Shown: positions 63,073-64,000 of the stretch, piece after piece
How the letters are laid out: each line of letters begins with the position of its first letter
Numbering within the stretch: position 1 is the stretch's first letter
Origin: Rodentibacter myodis
GTDB lineage: Bacteria > Pseudomonadota > Gammaproteobacteria > Enterobacterales > Pasteurellaceae
Reading direction: 5' to 3'
DNA: 64,000 nucleotides
NCBI RefSeq assembly: GCF_001999305.1
Contig: NZ_MLHQ01000011.1
Span: 1 to 64,000 of the forward strand
Position numbers and translations under genes: made by a program
The notes under the pieces: generated by a model
The model's database searches: none
Told to the model about the DNA's origin: nothing
The model's input: the letters and a program-made list of their open reading frames with translations, nothing else

Positions 63073-64000
63073 TGCCGCCCTAAAAAGCGGACAATGCACC
63101 TTAGCCGAATTCAAAGAGATTCATCTTGAAGGTTGGTTTAATCGCCGTTTAAGCGTTGAGGAATCAATGGTAGATTATGCCTGCATTCAATCCTTACCTA
63201 CGCACGATGAAAAAACATCGCTGAAATTGACCGCACTTTTTGCGCCATTGCCACAATCCGAACTCACGCTTCATCATATAAAGTTACGCAATGCCGACAC
63301 CATTGTGCCGCCTATTTTTCATAATGTGCTAAATTCATATCTTTCCGGCACGGCTAATTATCAAGATAACCAATTCAATTTAGCGTTTTCCGCCAAAGAT
63401 AACGATCAACTCATCATGCAATATCATTCCACTTTGCAGCCAATGGGAGAAGGTTTTCAATGGCAGGGAGAAATGAATTATCAACCACAGGAAAAACAAC
63501 AGTACCACCTTACTTTTTCGACTTTGCTTAATGATGAAATTTTGCAAACACAGCCTGAGGGAAAAGCCACGCTAACTTGGCAACTTCCTGATTTTTCCGT
63601 CAATAAAGGGGAAGCAACCCTTTCTTGGCAAGGGGAAAATGGCGTGATAAAAGCCCAAGATCTTAGTCGTCATTCCCCTTTATTGGATGTTCCCTTTGTA
63701 TTTACCCAAGACGGATTGGAAATTACTTGGGGCAATTTTTATTGGACGTTTGATGGCTACCAACCAATGAAAGGGTTTTTAGGTTTATCCTTACGCACGC
63801 CAAAACAAGGCTGGTTGCCTTTCGATATTGATTTGAATGTGATTTTGCAAACCTTTGGTGAAAAAGGCAAAGGCGAGATTGTGATTTCCGGTAAAGACGG
63901 AAAAATTGGCGGCGGCGAGAATTTGGATCAAATTCATTTCGACTTAAAAACCCGTGGGGATTTACGCTATTACAATACGGTGGCACAAACCAACTTGAGT
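63070..64000 (+). pseudogene. ydbH: 3' part of the interrupted ydbH-like gene (runs off the window)
   Basis: The frame is open from the prophage border to the end of the window and reads YAALKSGQCTLAEFKEIHLEG, then beta-rich sequence with ITWGNFYWTFDGYQPMKGFLGLSLRTP. This is the pattern of YdbH, which forms a long beta-groove between the two membranes for phospholipid transport. It lacks its own start near the border; the first ATG is at about 63169. Separated from its signal anchor, it should not be exported. Confidence 0.75.

Overview
The window comes from a Gram-negative member of the Pasteurellaceae. The 9-mer AAGTGCGGT and its complement ACCGCACTT (the Haemophilus-type DNA uptake sequence) recur throughout, many genes read like their Haemophilus influenzae counterparts (urease, purEK, aspC, recBD), and the prophage is close to Haemophilus phage HP1. 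The species cannot be fixed from the sequence alone; a urease-positive Haemophilus, Rodentibacter or Pasteurella-like organism fits.

Region 1 (1-8391) is a type I restriction-modification locus, hsdM-hsdS-(HEPN-like gene)-fic-hsdR. The start of hsdM holds seven copies of a 7-bp repeat. The only good start codon lies just upstream and is out of frame with the rest of hsdM, so the copy sequenced here is phase-OFF; six or nine repeats would restore the frame. Two possible toxin/effector genes (an R-N-x4-H protein and a Fic protein) sit between hsdS and hsdR.

Region 2 (8393-31265) is chromosomal housekeeping: an orphan acyl-CoA dehydrogenase-like gene between two near-identical 66-bp repeats, pepN, a hicAB pair, purEK with a PurR box, aspC, a urea transporter followed by the full urease cluster ureABCEFGH, cdd, dps, grxB, recD and recB. 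Intergenic spaces carry uptake-sequence inverted pairs used as terminators and a 73-bp element with inverted ends.

Region 3 (about 31259-63069) is a complete HP1/P2-type prophage of about 31.8 kb. In order it has integrase, two accessory lysogenic genes, CI/Cox switch, replication genes with an HUH endonuclease, Dam methylase, a second hicAB pair whose hicA is frameshifted, an Ogr-like activator, portal and terminase (leftward), capsid, lysis cassette, tail with a predicted -1 frameshift pair, baseplate, fibre, spike and a LexA-controlled DinI-like gene. Its right end carries the tRNA-Lys gene and the 3' part of tRNA-Leu(UAA), the attachment core of HP1. It is not inserted in a tRNA-Leu gene. 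It has split a ydbH-like gene (31089-31267 and 63070-64000) at a 7-bp site, AAATACC, that differs by one base from the phage core AAATCCC; removing the phage restores the reading frame across the junction. The ydbH 5' fragment also carries a one-base frameshift in a G tract.

The strongest points for follow-up are the phase-variable hsdM with its HEPN/Fic partners, the off-target integration in ydbH, the 16-bp inverted repeat between the divergent late operons, the A_AAA_AAC tail-chaperone frameshift, and the int-cI accessory pair.
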